DNA of 64,000 nucleotides from NCBI GenBank assembly GCA_921293015.1, contig OV121096.1:26547729-26611728 (forward strand). The letters are read 5' to 3'. Each line of letters begins with the position of its first letter. Positions within the stretch are counted from its first letter, which is position 1. Positions 1 through 14,986 of the stretch are shown piece by piece. The translations under genes and the position numbers were made by a program. This stretch comes from Phorcus lineatus. Its lineage: Eukaryota > Mollusca > Gastropoda > Trochida > Trochidae. The notes under the pieces were generated by a model, which saw only the letters and a program-made list of their open reading frames with translations, did not search any database and was not told the origin of the DNA.

Positions 1-21
1 TCTGAAAAAAATATTATTCAG

Positions 22-275
22 GAAAGTCTTCTTTGTGCTTTCATCCTCTACAATATGATGCAATTGGACGCCAAAGTGTGTGCTCTAAAGGAAACGCTGT
101 GTACTTTGATAACATATTTTCCTTTGAATATTGGACAGAACAACTAAATCATACCCTATATGTAATTCATATTTCGCTACAACATTTAAACATTCAGGAT
201 GAATGTGACAAGATCATTGATACAAATAAGTCATTGTTGATAGATATTTAAAATTCGATTTTTTAATTCCCTAAA
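22..275. repeat. Dispersed repeat, copy A
   Basis: This stretch is clearly related to 15672-15995. Shared blocks in the same order include TGTGCTTTCATCCTC, an AATATTGGACAG block, a TATATGTAAT block, a TTTCGCTAC block and an AATTCGA block near the end. The copies differ by substitutions and small indels, as old interspersed copies do. The short frame at 33-251 is not conserved in the other copy, so I do not call it a gene. I do not recognise the family. Confidence 0.6.
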
Positions 276-3200
276 ACAAATAGCCTTTGATTTCGCACAA
301 CTGGTTAACTCATAGTTCTATATAACTATATCGAATTCATATGATCTTGATGATCATTTTTAAAAAGGGACAGCAAAAACCCTACTTCAGTTTTTATATT
401 ATTGAAGAATGGCACATTGCGCCCGATCTTTTACTTATAAGTGTAGCCTTAGTCATCAAAAATCTATTCAGTTCTTTGAAAAAGATATTTTTTAAAAACC
501 TGTTGTCTCACTTTTGCCTAAAGAATATGCTTCTGAATCGCCATTATTTTAAATACACAATAAACTTAATTGGTCAATCCTATTTTGAAAACTAAATCGT
601 GGTTTTCTGGGAATATCATTATAGATTTATGAGACTGAATACTACACATATAACAATTGCTTATCATTTACAATGTTAGTGAATAATACACCAAATTCAA
701 AATTTTTGAAAATATGATGAAAATATGGAGGTTCTGAATTCTTACCCGAAAATAACTATTGTCCTCTGAGAAAAACTACACAGCAAACTTAAGAATAATT
801 TTTATTGAAAACAACATTTTTATACAAGTTGACATCTACACACCAGATATAAAACTTGCGAGTCCTTTTTTTTTTGGAGTTGAATCATCGGGACAAATTA
901 TTACATAAAACTGTATTTGATCCACAATAATAAATTTAGCATTCGAATCACCGAAGGAAACTGAGAATGTAACTCAAAGAAATGTTTTCAGGGGTATATG
1001 ACCATCTATTTGCAAAAAAGCCTAGTCGTTAACCCGACGATTTTTTTATATTGTATTAAAACTGTACTATCATTTTGACATATCAAGATACGAAGTATCA
1101 TTTCCAAACCAAAGATCTTTCAAAGCCTTCAACCTCACACATCGCCAGTGTTGATAAGGATATATTGAATTGAAAATTATGTACCCGATTGGGTACAGCA
1201 TTTTGCTAGTATCTTAGTTTAAGTAGTACATAGAAGCGTAGCTATTTTCAAACTGAAATCTATATAAATGTAGCTACAACAATAAATATGAGGTTACAAA
1301 AGTTGAAATTCTTAATAAATCGTTTGTTTAGATTTGTTTGATATGTTAGTTTCAATTATGGTTTTACAAACACATGAAGCACAGATCATTCATCAACTAA
1401 TACCATGTACCTCGTCCATCAATTTCCATAAGAAATCTACAACATAATGGTTGATGACATTATCGTAAATTACTCAGGACACTTATATTCTTAAGGGGAT
1501 CAATATGATACAATAATGTTAACCTCACCCGCCATCAAAAGGTCACATAACACTGTTGTTTGGAGCTGTAATGAGTTTGACATTGTGTCTGATATAACTG
1601 CTGTTTATCTGAAAAACATAGTTTTATTATATAGTTCTTGCTTTAGAGAATCTACGAAACATAATTAGTATTCATTTAGGTTTAGGTCAAATATATGTGA
1701 GTTTAACAAAATGCATTGATTTGATATCATTTACAAAACTGAATGACTGTGCCTATTGATGATTTGAAGAACATAAAAACTATAATCTGTACCTACAGTT
1801 AAGGTCATCAAATGTTTTAGCACATAATTTTATCTTTGTCAATTTATGAAAGTTTTAAGAAAAAGTATATTTACATTTTGTAATTCCTTTCTTTAATTTT
1901 GTAATATCCATAGTATTAAACAAATACCACAGCTCTTATTTTTGCGACCCTTCTCATATGGTTATGATGAATAAACACATGGTTTGATCATACAAAACTA
2001 ATCTAGTTTCATATATCGCGAATCGTTATGATTGCTAACATGATCACAAGAGAAGTATTTGTATTTTTAAGACTGTACCTTCAACTTATTTAGACAGATA
2101 ATAAACCAGCTAATGCTAGACATTGATGCAAATTTATAAATTATTGTTTATCATTGCCAACTCCTGACAAAGAACAATTCTATTTACAATACAATTAGAA
2201 ACCAAATAATCAGTAACATAATGCGATCAACAAAGATGCAAAGAGACGAAATGATTGCTTAAGAAATCATTATAACAGAAGTTTGGCAAAGATATTTTAA
2301 TCAATATTTCTGGAATAATTTTGTTCAGTATTCATTTGTTTACACTGATCTTATAACACAATTTAAACCAAATTTATAAACAGAGTTTGGGATGGTTTTC
2401 CTCTAATTATTGAGTGGGATGTTTGAAACGAAGAGAACTTCAACCATTTCTCCTTTTAGCAAAGTGCTGTCCCTCATGATTTTAACCATGACACATGAAG
2501 CCAACGTGCCTGTAATTGTTTCGAAAAACAGGAAAATTTTGGTGTCATAAACAATTCAAGATATTGTGTTTTGCCATTTCACATTAGGTTTCGGTGTGAC
2601 ACAATTTGATGGAGATGCCCTTTTTCACTGCATTTATCATGTACATGTTATACAGTACAGTGCATGTCACAGACTTCAATATCATTAACTACATTTAGTG
2701 GTTGTTTCAAATCTACAAATTTGTTTTATTATTATATTTGATTATCTAATCAAAGAAATACCAAGTTGAATCAGCTTTTATGACAAAGATTGATCCTTCA
2801 ATATTTGGTCGTTTTCATTTCAAATGATAAAAGTTGAAGATAAAGTTTTAATCATGCTTAAAGCGACGGAAAACATTTAAATTTCTATGAACATAAGTTT
2901 TCTAAGTCTTCACCATTTAAACAAAATTTCATTTTACATTCGGATATGTTGGAAATATTTATATTGTATGAATTTAAAGAATGTAAGGAATATAAAGATC
3001 TGATGTAATGAGACAAAAATAAGCTTTTATCAAAGATCAAAAAAAAATTGAAGTTTGAGAAAGTGATAAAAGAAATAAGAAATTACTTTCTTATCAAGAT
3101 CAATCAAAACAAATATATTAGAATTTCTTAAATATTTTTTGAAAATCATTGCAAATTGTTAAAGACATACCCAGAAAAGAAACATGATCAATTGTCTTAA

Positions 3201-6200
3201 TTGTCGGAATAGCCATCACTCTTTGAAAGAATTAGACAGTAATGCATTAAGTGTATTATGTATTGCCAATTGTGATAACAAGCATTCCCATGACGATTAT
3301 AGATAATGAATAAGGTCATTCCTTCATGTCAACTCTTTGAAAGGATAAATTTCGCTCGTATCTTCCTCTGATTACCAGGATCTTATAATAAACAGTAATT
3401 TATTTATTGTATTATTTAATTTTGTGTGCAAATTTTTAACGCTTTTGTTTAAACCATTTACGGAGAAATGAATGTAAGAATGATTGGATTGGCAGAAGAT
3501 ATGAGAAGATAACATACAGCTGCATACCGAAAGTGTGTTCACTTACCACTGAATCATAGTGCAAATATCATATAATTTGGGTTTCGTTTCAACGTCAATA
3601 GAATAACTTCAGCAAGATTGACAATGGATCACCCACTGTCCATGTGTGAAATAGCCATTCTTGAACTCATTTTGGCATTTTCTGGTCACTCGTGCAAAAA
3701 TTCGAATTTTATCATAATATTATAGACAGAAGGGGTCACATTTTCGAAATTTCGATTTCGTTAAATGTCGAATAAAATGTTTTGTATGGACTCTCTGAGA
3801 TTATAACCAACATCATCACATTGATTTTGTGCTAAGAAAGAAACGTGACTAATGTTTAAAGAAGTTGATAACTTATAAAGGATTTAATGGAGAAAAATAA
3901 AAATTAGTGTTTTCGGAATTTTGACCCCTGGTCGCTTCAATGATCTGCCAAAACTGTTACAGTCAATTGTGGGGTACAATAAACCTTTACCTTAAAGAAG
4001 AATGGATCTGCATTTGTGTATTGAAAATTCAATATTATACGTTTATTTTTCGCAACACTGCGATACCTCAAAGGTATCTTAAATTACATGATATTTGCAC
4101 TAATATAATCAGGTATGTGAACAAACTTTTGGCATGCAGCTGCAGAAAAGTAGAGAGATGTTAGTGTTAATCGTTGGCCTGAAAATTTATATTCATGAAA
4201 TAGATCAACGACTATGTGTTTGCCAACCTATCACCTAAAGATAACAAGTTAAATTTTTAGAACAGTTTTTCTACTCTTCAATTGAGTACCAAGAGTCAAA
4301 ATGTCTATGTCGTTCAACAAAACATTTATAATAATAATAACATTATAACACAGTTTCAATTTAAATTCTGCTGGTTGTCACATGACCTATTAATTTTTAT
4401 CAATCGCATGCTAATAAAAACACCTTAAAAATGTGTTTGAAAGATAAGCCATGCATTCTAATTATGGATCACTATTATCCAATCAAATTCAGCTTTGTTT
4501 CTCCCTGTATGGTTCATAGGTCATAGTTTTCAGCACGTAACGGTTAGCCGGGTTACATCCAAGGGTATATGCGTGGAGAGAGAGTGTATGTGTTTTATCC
4601 TGAGACATGATGTCAATATACAGAACAGTATCTCATTCATACCATTTTTTGAATGCCATGTATGCCGCCATGAATGCAATGTTCAGCTATGAAATAGGTG
4701 GCGTTGTTTCTTCCTTTTTCCTTCCTTTAATCAGCAAAAAAGTGAATAATAACATAATGATAACACTGTTAGATGTAGCTCTAGCACATTGCCTGATTGT
4801 GCCAAAGAAATTGATATCATATGAAGGAGCTACCTCTGGTGGGAGACTGTGGAGAGTTGAATGAAATTGTTCGTTTTTGTGCAAGGTCGCATAATGTTTT
4901 TTCTTAATATGAAGTGATTTGCAACAGAGAAAGTAATTTAATTTCAGATTTAGAAATTAATAATATTTGTACTTTGAACACATTATGAAGTTGTAAATTG
5001 TTTCTGTTCAAGCGTCTAATACAAACTATTTACACGACGATTTTATCACCTATGTCATTATTCAACTGAATTAGTGTTGTATCCGAAGAGTCATTCCTCT
5101 CAACATAGAGGTTCATGTAGCTTTCTTCATATCTTCCAAGTTTAAGCAATGTTTTAATTCGAGCTCTTTCCGGGCTAGAAATGAAGAGGCCTGATTGGAA
5201 TCAATCAAAGTTAGTTGTGTAATCAGTGACGCCGTTTCCAAAGTAACTTTCCAAAGAGTCACGGTTATATCTGTACCCTTCGGGTAAAATACAATTTATT
5301 CGACTGTGTACTATGCACACGAGTCTTGTTGTAAGTCTTAGTGACTGAATGATGGCATATGCCTTGGAGAAAACTTTACACGGAGGGATTGTTTTCATTG
5401 ACTGACATTTTGCAGATGGTTTATATTTTCATAAACTGATTTGAACTGATAAATAAAATCAGCCTCAATGTATAAAATGTTTTGATATACCTATTTGATA
5501 CACCGGTAATAATCTACACTTGATTATCTTCTTTTTTTCGATAAAAATGAATGGATAAACGGTCATGCATCTCAATATTTAAAGCCATAATATCTACTGA
5601 ACTTTTGAAAGGGGCAACATGGCACACATTTGCTTTTTACAAAAGCCTTGGTTTGGTAAATTTTGTAAATTTATTGAAAATTAAGTCTGAAGAATGTGTA
5701 ATTAAAACCCAAAACAAAATTGAGATGTCATAATTTTTATGATATAAGATATGATATTTTGGTCTAAACCGAAATAACCCTATTTTCGTACGGTGCACTG
5801 AACCGAAAGTAGAGTACCGCTATTCAAATTCAATCATAGCAGTTATGAACTGTTTCACCTAAAATTAAAGGCAAAACAAACATTTGCTGCAAATAGGCAC
5901 CATATTGTAGTAATTCAAATAATCAAAGTTAATATCTATGATAATATGTTTATAAATGTCTTTCATCTTAGCAATCATACTTTTTCGATTTCATTTACAT
6001 GTATTTGATTTAGCCATAAAAAACTAAACGTGTCTTTAAAACGCATCAACTTACTCCATGCCTAGGTTAAGTCATTTTACCATTCTTTCCATCAACATTT
6101 GTCATCCGATTATTTCCAGAATACATCGTAGGGCTGCCCCTCCTGTTGAAGAGATGTTTCAGTGATCCCAGTTTTCAAAACGTACTGCCTTGAAGTTGCA

Positions 6201-8914
6201 GCAGTTCTGAGGCGGTAATTTTGATAACAGGAAACCGGATGTCTGGTTAGCTATGTATCATGATTAGTATCTCATATCAGTTTTGAATTATTCAGGTTTA
6301 ATGCTGACAATACTTACACATTACACATATATACAATGTTTCTGTCTACAGGCCTTGGTGTCGACTTTTCATAGATTTTTATTCAATGGGAAGTTACTGA
6401 GTTCATCCTTTGAATGTTAAACTTATATTACATGAGGTAATTATGTTGTGGTCTACTAAATTCCTTCTTTACAGATTGCGATGTATTACATGTATATCTT
6501 TCACAGGGATGACACTGCATTTGGATTTGCATAGTTCATGGTTTGTTGTAATATGTTAGATTATCTACTAAGACATACCATTTCTATAAAAATGTGTAGA
6601 AATGTATGACTGCCTTAACCTATGGGTTTCATATAGACTACATTTACTTTGATGACCGTTTATTATCACATTATATATCTTTACAACATCCAAAAGAACA
6701 TCAACTGTATTTTGTTTGACATACTTGATTAATACTCATGAAAAGAAAAACAAAAACAACCTATTGTGACTAATGAAAACCTAGAAACAATTTCCCCAAG
6801 TAAGTCTCTGGGCTTGCACCCTGATCCCCAAATCGAAATTATTAATTCGGGATCACTAACAAGATTAGGTGTGATTGGTTCAATTTCACGAATCAGAAGA
6901 GAGATGAAGAGTTTAACACTTTCGAATCACTGTATTGCAATAACAAACGAGTAATTGTTTTAAATCTTCTCATATGTATCTTTGACCAAGACAGGTGTGT
7001 CGTATGACTGTAAAAAAGTAAGTTAGAATTTTGCATTATCCAAAAAGAAGCAAGCATTAACCATAAGTTTTAAGTAAGTGATATTACAATTTTTATAATT
7101 CTTTTCTATTTTTTTAAAAAGCGATCTCATTTTCTTTCATTATTATAACCATGTCAGCTGTTTTCGGCATGTAACTGCTCTTATCAGTTACACCGCGACC
7201 AATTGTTTATGCGATCACAGATGATACAACCAGAGCTTAGGATAAGACGTTGACTGTAAGGCGAAAGTGATATTTAACATGTTTTTAAATGTTGAATTTG
7301 ACATCCGTGTTTGCCAATGTCTGAGCCAGCTTTCTTTCTTTATTAGCTGTATGTTAATCATATTTTCATTTTTTCCTCGAGGCTTCCAATGGTTGCATTG
7401 ATTGAACTCCTTTCAATCTTGAATCAATGTTCAAATACCATTAATAAGGTTCATTAAAATTTATGCATGTTGTTGGGGATGTGTTTAATATAGTAATCAC
7501 TCCATACTAACTTTCAAACAATGTTGTATAAAAATGCACTTTCATTTCATGCATTCGAATCATGGAATACCTCTTTGAACCCTTATTACAACCCTAAAAA
7601 CTTTAACTGAGATTATTTTGTTCACAATTAATTCAAATATTTTATCCTAACGCCATTGACCTCAAAGAATTATACAGTTTCTCCTAAAACCAACTATGTG
7701 GGCACATTGCTATCTTTATTGTGAAAGTTATATCTGATGAACAAATTCAAGTTGATATTCCTGTTTACGAATTTTACAATTACATTACAGGCATTATAGA
7801 GCAATCTAATGATTTTGGCATTCTATACAACCCTGATTTTATCACACGTTAAATAAATTTTAATAAGTATAAGCATTCATTCTATCATTTTAATTAATGT
7901 AATAACAAAGAAACAGTGCTTAAAATGGCATAAACTGGGATGCATTATTTAAAGTTGTTTGTGCATAAAACAAATACTGAGTTCGTGATATCAGTTTTGT
8001 TTAATGATTCACCAAATGAAAATTCAACAAACATCTGAAAAACTCGTTTATCAATAAAAAGCATTTATTTTGTTTCGCATAAAACCTGATATGGTAAAAT
8101 CTTTGACATAATCATAACTTTCTCAAGACATTTATGTTTTACGAGATCAATTATATAACAATAGGGTTTACCTCACTTGCTATAAAAATGGTTTTATTTC
8201 CAAGTTGCTGTAGTCAGTTCGACTCTGCATCTTGCAATAAAACAGGTGATCTGAATGTCTTTTCATTGTTTTAAATATGGAAAGGTTTCAATAAAGAAAA
8301 TATGAAAATGCTTATTTATGGTAATGCAAATTTCGGAAACGAGTGACTTTAAGAGATTTTTTCTTCTTTTTTTTCAATTTTCAACATATTTCTTGAAGAA
8401 TACGAAGACATTAATTGAAAGATTTTGTAATTTGATAAAAACTTCTAAAACGCCTAGGGACACTAAGTTACTGACTATTTGCCTCTACAAGAAGAAATTA
8501 TAAATCATCTGTCGTATTTCAAAGTGTTCAACCTACATGAGATAATGCTCCCCTCTCTGTTCAACACAAATTCCAGGTGTTGACCAATCACATCAAAATT
8601 AAAGCCACTTGAAACATGTACAAATGAGAGTCACTTATGGTTTATGTTAGAATAGCCAAAACTCTTGGCGCAATACATGGTAAACTGGTATCAAATCCCT
8701 TTTGTATGAAGTTAATCTCGGACATGAATGGGAATTCCCAAATATATATGTATTGAAAATGTTTGCAATTTAGCTAAGCTCTTATTGATACATATGTTCA
8801 AAATTAGAAAACTAGTCTAGAGTCTAATGGTAAATTATTCATTTTCAATAATATTACAATAAACTTTGCCAATGAAAAATATCTTGACCATATTAATAGT
8901 TATCAACAAAGATA
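276..8914. other. AT-rich non-coding stretch, no gene seen
   Basis: I read this on both strands and found no frame with recognisable protein similarity, no tRNA-like fold and no clear terminal inverted repeat. The open frames are all under about 90 codons and look like chance. A 65-codon minus-strand frame at 5201-5398 has somewhat protein-like composition but has no splice context I can defend and matches nothing I know. Confidence 0.5.
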
Positions 8915-9198
8915 AAAGTCGGTAGAAATGGTAATTTATCAAGTGAAGACCGAAAGTGTGAATACTGTAAATGCTTTGGTCATAAAGTTACTGAAAATGA
9001 GTGCCATTTTATGTTAATCTGCCCAAACTATTTACAGTTATATGAATTTAACAATACTTTTGGGTTAGAACCTAGTATATATAAATTTGTGTCTCTTTTA
9101 AAGATTCAAATACATCAACGATGTTAAAAGTAGGTCAATATATAAAGTTATCAAATGAGATAAGATTTAAATCGCAATACAAAGTCCACCTTCTGTAA
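8915..9198 (+). pseudogene. LINE reverse transcriptase C-terminal fragment (frameshifted)
   Basis: The frame from 8915 reads KVGRNGNLSSEDRKCEYCKC, then ENECHFMLICPNY and IYKFVSLLK. It has the C-x2-C, then H-x5-C-P pattern found after the polymerase domain in many animal non-LTR retrotransposons. The usual form there is 'R..REERxCxxC....EDEFHFLLxCPxY', followed by a KF..LL block. After a frameshift near 9105 the similarity continues as TMLKVGQYIKLSNEIRFK and ends at a stop at 9196-9198. Downstream lies an AATAAA near 9268 and a TTCTTCTTCTT tail, which fits a LINE 3' end. Nothing of the polymerase or endonuclease remains upstream, so this is a 5'-truncated dead copy. The clade is not determined. 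Confidence 0.65.
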
Positions 9199-12100
9199 TT
9201 CAAATATTGAAAGTGTTGTCAGGTTCATGACTGTACATAATTGGAAACGAATCTCTATCCAAGTTCAAATAAAATTATTTTCTTCTTCTTAAAACCATTA
9301 CCATATCTGTTTGTTAAATCTTCAAAATCTTAAATCAATGTAAGTTTAAAGAAGATCATTTACGTTGTTTTTTTAATAATGTATATTCTTAGACATAAAC
9401 TTTTATTTTAGAAAGTGGTTTACTCTGTCTTCTATTTTAGAAACATATGGTAGCTCTATATAATGTTTATTGAAAAATAGGAATTTCTCATAATTCATTG
9501 TAACATTTTTGCAAATTTTTTCACAAGCTCCTTGATGATTTGATCAATATTTTGTATTTAAAAAGCAGCTATATCAACACAATAAAACTAGAAGTTGTTT
9601 TGGACCGTAACACAAAATGAATTTGCAAATCGCAAAATATCCAGGATTTCCATAAGATTATAACTGATAAAAAAAAAACTTTTCAACCCAGTTAAAGGGA
9701 GGGACGTTCACATTATCTTAACACTGCTTTATGTTTGTATATATTAAGGTGACAATGATTTGTTAGTGTACCAACTTTTACACAGAGTTTCACACAGGGT
9801 TGACCAAGGTTTTCAACAATGAAACACTTCAACTCAATTTTGTTTCCCGTGCATCTTCAACAACTGGCAAACCATGACCACAATAACAGCAAAACAATCA
9901 TATTATTTGTATACTTTTTTGATAAAAAGTTACGTATTTAAATTCAGATTCAGAGCTGCTGATCTTAACTAAAACACTGTGTTCTGTAAAAACACTTAAC
10001 GAGAAGAGACATTACCATTCCACTGCCCTAAACAGATGGTCAGTCTATCAAAACACTTGCAAAGCAGTTTTTGGGCACTTTTAAATATAGAAAGAAGTAA
10101 AAATGTTATAAATCTACACCGGCCTTGATATGGCCAGATTTACAGCTTTAATCAATAACCCATTTTCTGCAATAAATCATAAGAGGTTCCTTTTGAGAGT
10201 GACTTTATCAAATAATCGACAGTTGGAACCAGACTTTACGACAGTGAGGTGTTAAACGATTGACATTACGTGCTGTGGCTTTCTTAATGTTCCTCTTCAC
10301 ACGACTGACAGTAAAACACTTGACAGTCTCCAGAATACAGTTTGAGATTGGATTCAGTACATTTGAGTCCATATAAACCTCTTTTGATATAGTTCCTTTA
10401 GCGCTGTGTAGCGTCTTAAATCGTTCTGACTTTCAAAAACATTATTTAATGAAGATTCGCTTTTAACCGAAGACTTTAGAAAAGAACTTATATCTATCAC
10501 ATTATTAATGGGACACATCTCATTCAAATCGAAGAACACAATTAAAAAAAATCTACTTCAAAGCCTAGGCGGATATCCGCCGTTAATGCATTTGGAATGC
10601 AACGACATAGGCAAACACTGATTGCAAACTTTGTTTATCACATGACGTCACATTTTCACAAATATAAACCCCAATTAGGTATTAAAATATGGATGCTTAG
10701 ACTGTTACATAATGACAAAAACAAAGTACAAATATTTCTGCTAACAAAATTTTATTTAAATGAATCAATATGTGGAAACTCTTTTCAAATATTATCTATG
10801 ACACATCTTCTTTTATCTATAACATTTAAGGAAATTTGCAAACTTAGTACAGACATAAAGGTTGCCAAAGACTTGAATAAACATTCTACAAAATATCGGA
10901 AAAGATCCTGAAGAAATAATTTCGAAGTCAGTGCTATAACTTGTAAGTAATTGGAGAAGAATTATGAAACTATAAACAACGAAGCATAGCCAAAATTTCC
11001 CCTTTTAAATTTTTTTTAGACTTTTTAGTATTTGCTACAGTTATAATGATTTGTTATCATGATGTGTTATGCTGAAATAAGAAGAGTTAAACAAAACCAT
11101 TTGTACATACACTGAATTCTAACGGCAATCCGAGGTAAAATTAAACTAATGTATGTTCATCAAGATACAGTTGTAGCGTATTGAGATAATGACTTTGTAA
11201 ATAAAAGGTTTCTATTACTATGTAAATAACATTTAAAAGTACCAAAAAGTCGCTTTATTATATTTCTTGCTCAGGCATTGCCATAACATAGCTTTGTTTT
11301 GACACAACTTCTTTTATTGAATGATATCTTGGTTTTTAAATGATTTCCTTGTTTAAATAAAGATAAAAAAATTCTAAATATTTGATTTATTAAACTGATT
11401 TGTTTTTGAAAGATATAAATATGAATTTTAAGATGATAATAGATTTTAAATATAAGAATAAAGTTCATCACAGTGACTTAGTTTTATTGAACATTAAGCA
11501 TTCGTTTGATATGACATTGTTTCATAGTTTCAGAAAGTTTGAAAGAGGATTACCTAATATGTCTCATATTCAGGGAGTGTGGGTGGCTGCATTTCAACAA
11601 ATCTGTTTGTGTAGAATCATGCCCTTCCCAGAATACACTGCTATTGATTCCAAGAGACAGACTGTCTGACGAAAATGTATTTCAATCAAATAAGTCATCA
11701 CTAAATAATTCCATCTCGTAGATAATGCCTTCTGTTTGTAAACAGTTTGATTTTGCGTCTCAAACAATTTGAGCCTCGATTTCGTTCACAACGAGCCTCG
11801 ATTTCGATTGAAGATAAATAGAATTCCGGTTAGTCATCGATCCTGCCGGGAAGGAGAACGAAAAATAACAGGTTTCAACGTTGAGTATTGCTTTATGTTT
11901 TCTATAAATATTAGGCTATACTTTCATCATTATGAAAAGTAACGCTGAAGTCTCGCATGTGCGTGACTTGACGTTGTTTGGTATGCGGATGATAAATATC
12001 GGCTTAATCTTAGATGAATTTGGATAGTTCTTGTCTAACGTTGTGCATGATTTTCTCTCAAAAGTGAGATAAGTGCATCTCGAAAGTTCAACATTTAAGT

Positions 12101-13138
12101 TTATTTCATCGAAACAGGAAATTAGACTCCGCGGGAATAGCTGTGCTTATGGAAAGAATGTTTTCCTGTTTTGAAAAGGATCCATAGCTTGTACTATGCA
12201 CGAACTGACTCAGTAAAAAGACAAAACTGCATGCGTACATAAAATTTCTATTGACCTAATATATAAGATTAAAATGTATCATTTGATTAGTAATAATTGC
12301 TTTTACCCATTTAAATCTTTTTATATTTATGTTCAACTCTTCTGACTGTCAAATACGTAGCTGTTATTATGTAAGTTGCATAGAATTTCTTTAAGTGGGG
12401 CAAGCGTGAGGGGTATGTAACATTAAGGCAAGTATAAGTGATTATAGAATACGACATTGGCATGATGTGGCAATGTACTTTTTTCCAATTTCGTCAACAT
12501 ATTTTCAAACATCAGTAGGAAAGGGCGACCCAAAATCGTTGAAAATGAAAGACTAGAAAAGAGTTATAGAAAAGCGTAAGGTCACAGATTTTTTCTTAAA
12601 TTACCATTTTATGACAATTTCAAACTGAAACTTAAGGATAATGTTTTTGAATTGTTCTATTCATTGTCACTTACGACCACCAAATAAACGAATAAAACGG
12701 CCTAATAAAACACACACAACCACACACAAAATACACGCACTTTCAAGACACAAGTATACACTGAACATCAGCACAAACATCAATGATTACACATAATCCA
12801 TGTGTCCACCATAAAACTGAAACACGTGCATCCACAATAGATATCGGATCTTTGAATTCCTTGACCACTACATTCAAGTGTCATTTAGTAGCTCTGTCGG
12901 TCAAGTTGGCCAAGTGCACTAACTTCTTGGTCAAAGACAGCTTTGATGAATGTCTTGGCTCCAGTGAAATGGTCAAGATCTTTGACGAAGATAACTACGC
13001 TTTCAAAATGTCGATACGAAACGATGGATAGGATGAACAACACTCACGAGATAACGTCGCGAACATACTACCATATGCTTGGATGTGAATGTATGACTAC
13101 TTCCGAACTTTACTCACAAATGCATTTAACTAAATGGT
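9199..13138. other. AT-rich non-coding stretch, no gene seen
   Basis: No convincing gene. The longest frame (10597-10911, 104 codons) has no recognisable motif. A perfect 14-bp palindrome, GGCGGATATCCGCC, lies at 10568-10581, a GC-rich island in AT-rich DNA. One TGACGTCA lies at 10643-10650. A short CA-rich microsatellite-like tract lies around 12705-12742. Confidence 0.45.
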
Positions 13139-13616
13139 CTTAAAGAGCCACTCCGTGATTTTCATAACATATTATTTATCTTTGTTACGAACCTAAATGT
13201 CATATGTTGTGATATAAAATCAAAACATCTTAACTTTTCGTGTCCAAAAGACATAGATATGACAAATACTGGTTTTCCATGAAAATCTGAAGACAACCTT
13301 ATAAATGAACAGAGTTGTAGATATCACGTCAATATACATGGATACTAGTTATATAACCAAACAAACACTATCAACTCCTAACTGCCCTCCTTGTTTTTTT
13401 AGATAAGTCTCGAAAATTACGATTGACTATTTGACGCTCGCCACTGTCCTGTTGTCGATCATAATTGCGACGTTCTACCTTCATATTGTCACTGTACAAA
13501 ACAAATTAGCTTTCAAATGTTTCATTTTTGTAACAGTCCAAACTTCGCGATCAAATGACACCATTGATTAAGTTTGGCATATATGACTCCAACATCTCAC
13601 GGAGTAGCTCTTAAAG
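13139..13616. mobile_element. MITE-like element, 480-bp TIR family, member 1
   Basis: The left end CTTAAAGAGCCACTCCGTGA is mirrored at the right end, whose reverse complement reads CTTTAAGAGCTACTCCGTGA. The 478 bp between have no coding capacity. Read from the right end inward, the sequence (ACTCCGTGAGATGTTGG, then ATGGTGTCATTTGATCG) matches the start of the elements at 24273 and 43611. This is therefore a short non-autonomous inverted-repeat family. I could not identify a target-site duplication, so the superfamily is open. Confidence 0.6.
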
Positions 13617-14986
13617 ATGAATTGGCAATTGATATTTATTATCTTAGATTGGGTTACATGTTTTGAAATTGTTATAAATCATAATGACTACTGATAATTA
13701 TTGAAGGAATAAACAAGAATAAATATTCTGTTCCAGATGTATGTGTCGATCTGTGTCTAGAATTTGAAAATTGTTGAATTTTTAAAACATAAAGCGTGAG
13801 TCAGACGCTCTCGGTAAGTACATCCGGTTGACTATAATAGTGACGTGACCGCTTCATCATGGATTGAACTATATGTATAATCCCTGGTAGAAAATAAGGC
13901 CAGACCATTTACATTGGTAAATGAATATTTCTTATAATAAAAGTACAATTTCACAATATGCCCAACCATGTGTAAACAAGCATTCCCAAGGAAGACAAGG
14001 AGACAAGATCGTTAGTTTGCTACTTCTTCAACTATTTTGCAGGATAAATACATCATTATTGGAAACTCATTATTTTACATCCCTTAAAGAAAATAGCTTT
14101 TTCGTTAGCTCATTTAAATTTGACTTTATATTAGGAAATATAGATTAGCATAACGTTGGATTGGGACTTTTTGTGTGGGATGTAATAGAATTGTGAAGAC
14201 ACTAAACGTATCATGAGCATTTGACGTCAATGTATCTTCAAATATCACCCATCATGATGTCATGTATTTGATGATTCTCGTTCTTTTGCTGTTTTGAACA
14301 ACAAACAGTATATTTATCTATTTCATTATTTGAATTTTAAGATCAATAAAAAACACTTTCACAAAATGTTTTTCTTTCTTCTGTTTATTTGCTTCATAGT
14401 TCATTGTTTCGTTTTTCAGATAAAATCCTTTTAATTTAGCATTGTATTATGATGGGAAGAACTAATTTGGCTTCTTTATTTTTACTTTCTTCAACAGGAT
14501 CTTTTTAAGGGTATACAAATACATTTTGAAAATTTCTTTCATTACTTTCATTAAATCCTTGCCAAACTTCTATTATGAATATTTCAAATAAAATTATCAA
14601 TTTCAAGAAAAACTATCTTTGCAATCATTTTTAGGATGATGTTTCTGAAAGTCGGAAATTGAATTAAAGTATAAATATGATAAAGTTATTACGTTTCACC
14701 GCATGTTAAGTTAAAAAGGTTAATGAAGAGGTTACAAAATTGAAATAGACGCCAATGTTCCCATAACATTATGTTGTTAAGTCTAAACTATGATTTAATA
14801 GTGACATCTAATCAATATTACATCTCAAAAGCATAAGTTTTTAGAGGTCGGGGATCAATATTACTGGTTTAGCAATAGCGGTTAGTTTACCCTTTATTAG
14901 CATATTGCAATGGCCGGACGTCAGCATCAGAGAAGTTATTTACATGTGCAATGTGGTTCTATTTTCCAATATATTCCATTGACGAT
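13617..14986. other. Non-coding stretch, no gene seen
   Basis: AT-rich sequence without recognisable genes or clear repeats. One TGACGTCA site lies at 14222-14229. The 75-codon frame at 13921-14148 has no motif. Confidence 0.45.

Noticed and set aside
10597-10911. 104-codon plus-strand frame
   Set aside because: No recognisable domain; weak resemblance to LINE tails did not hold on inspection.
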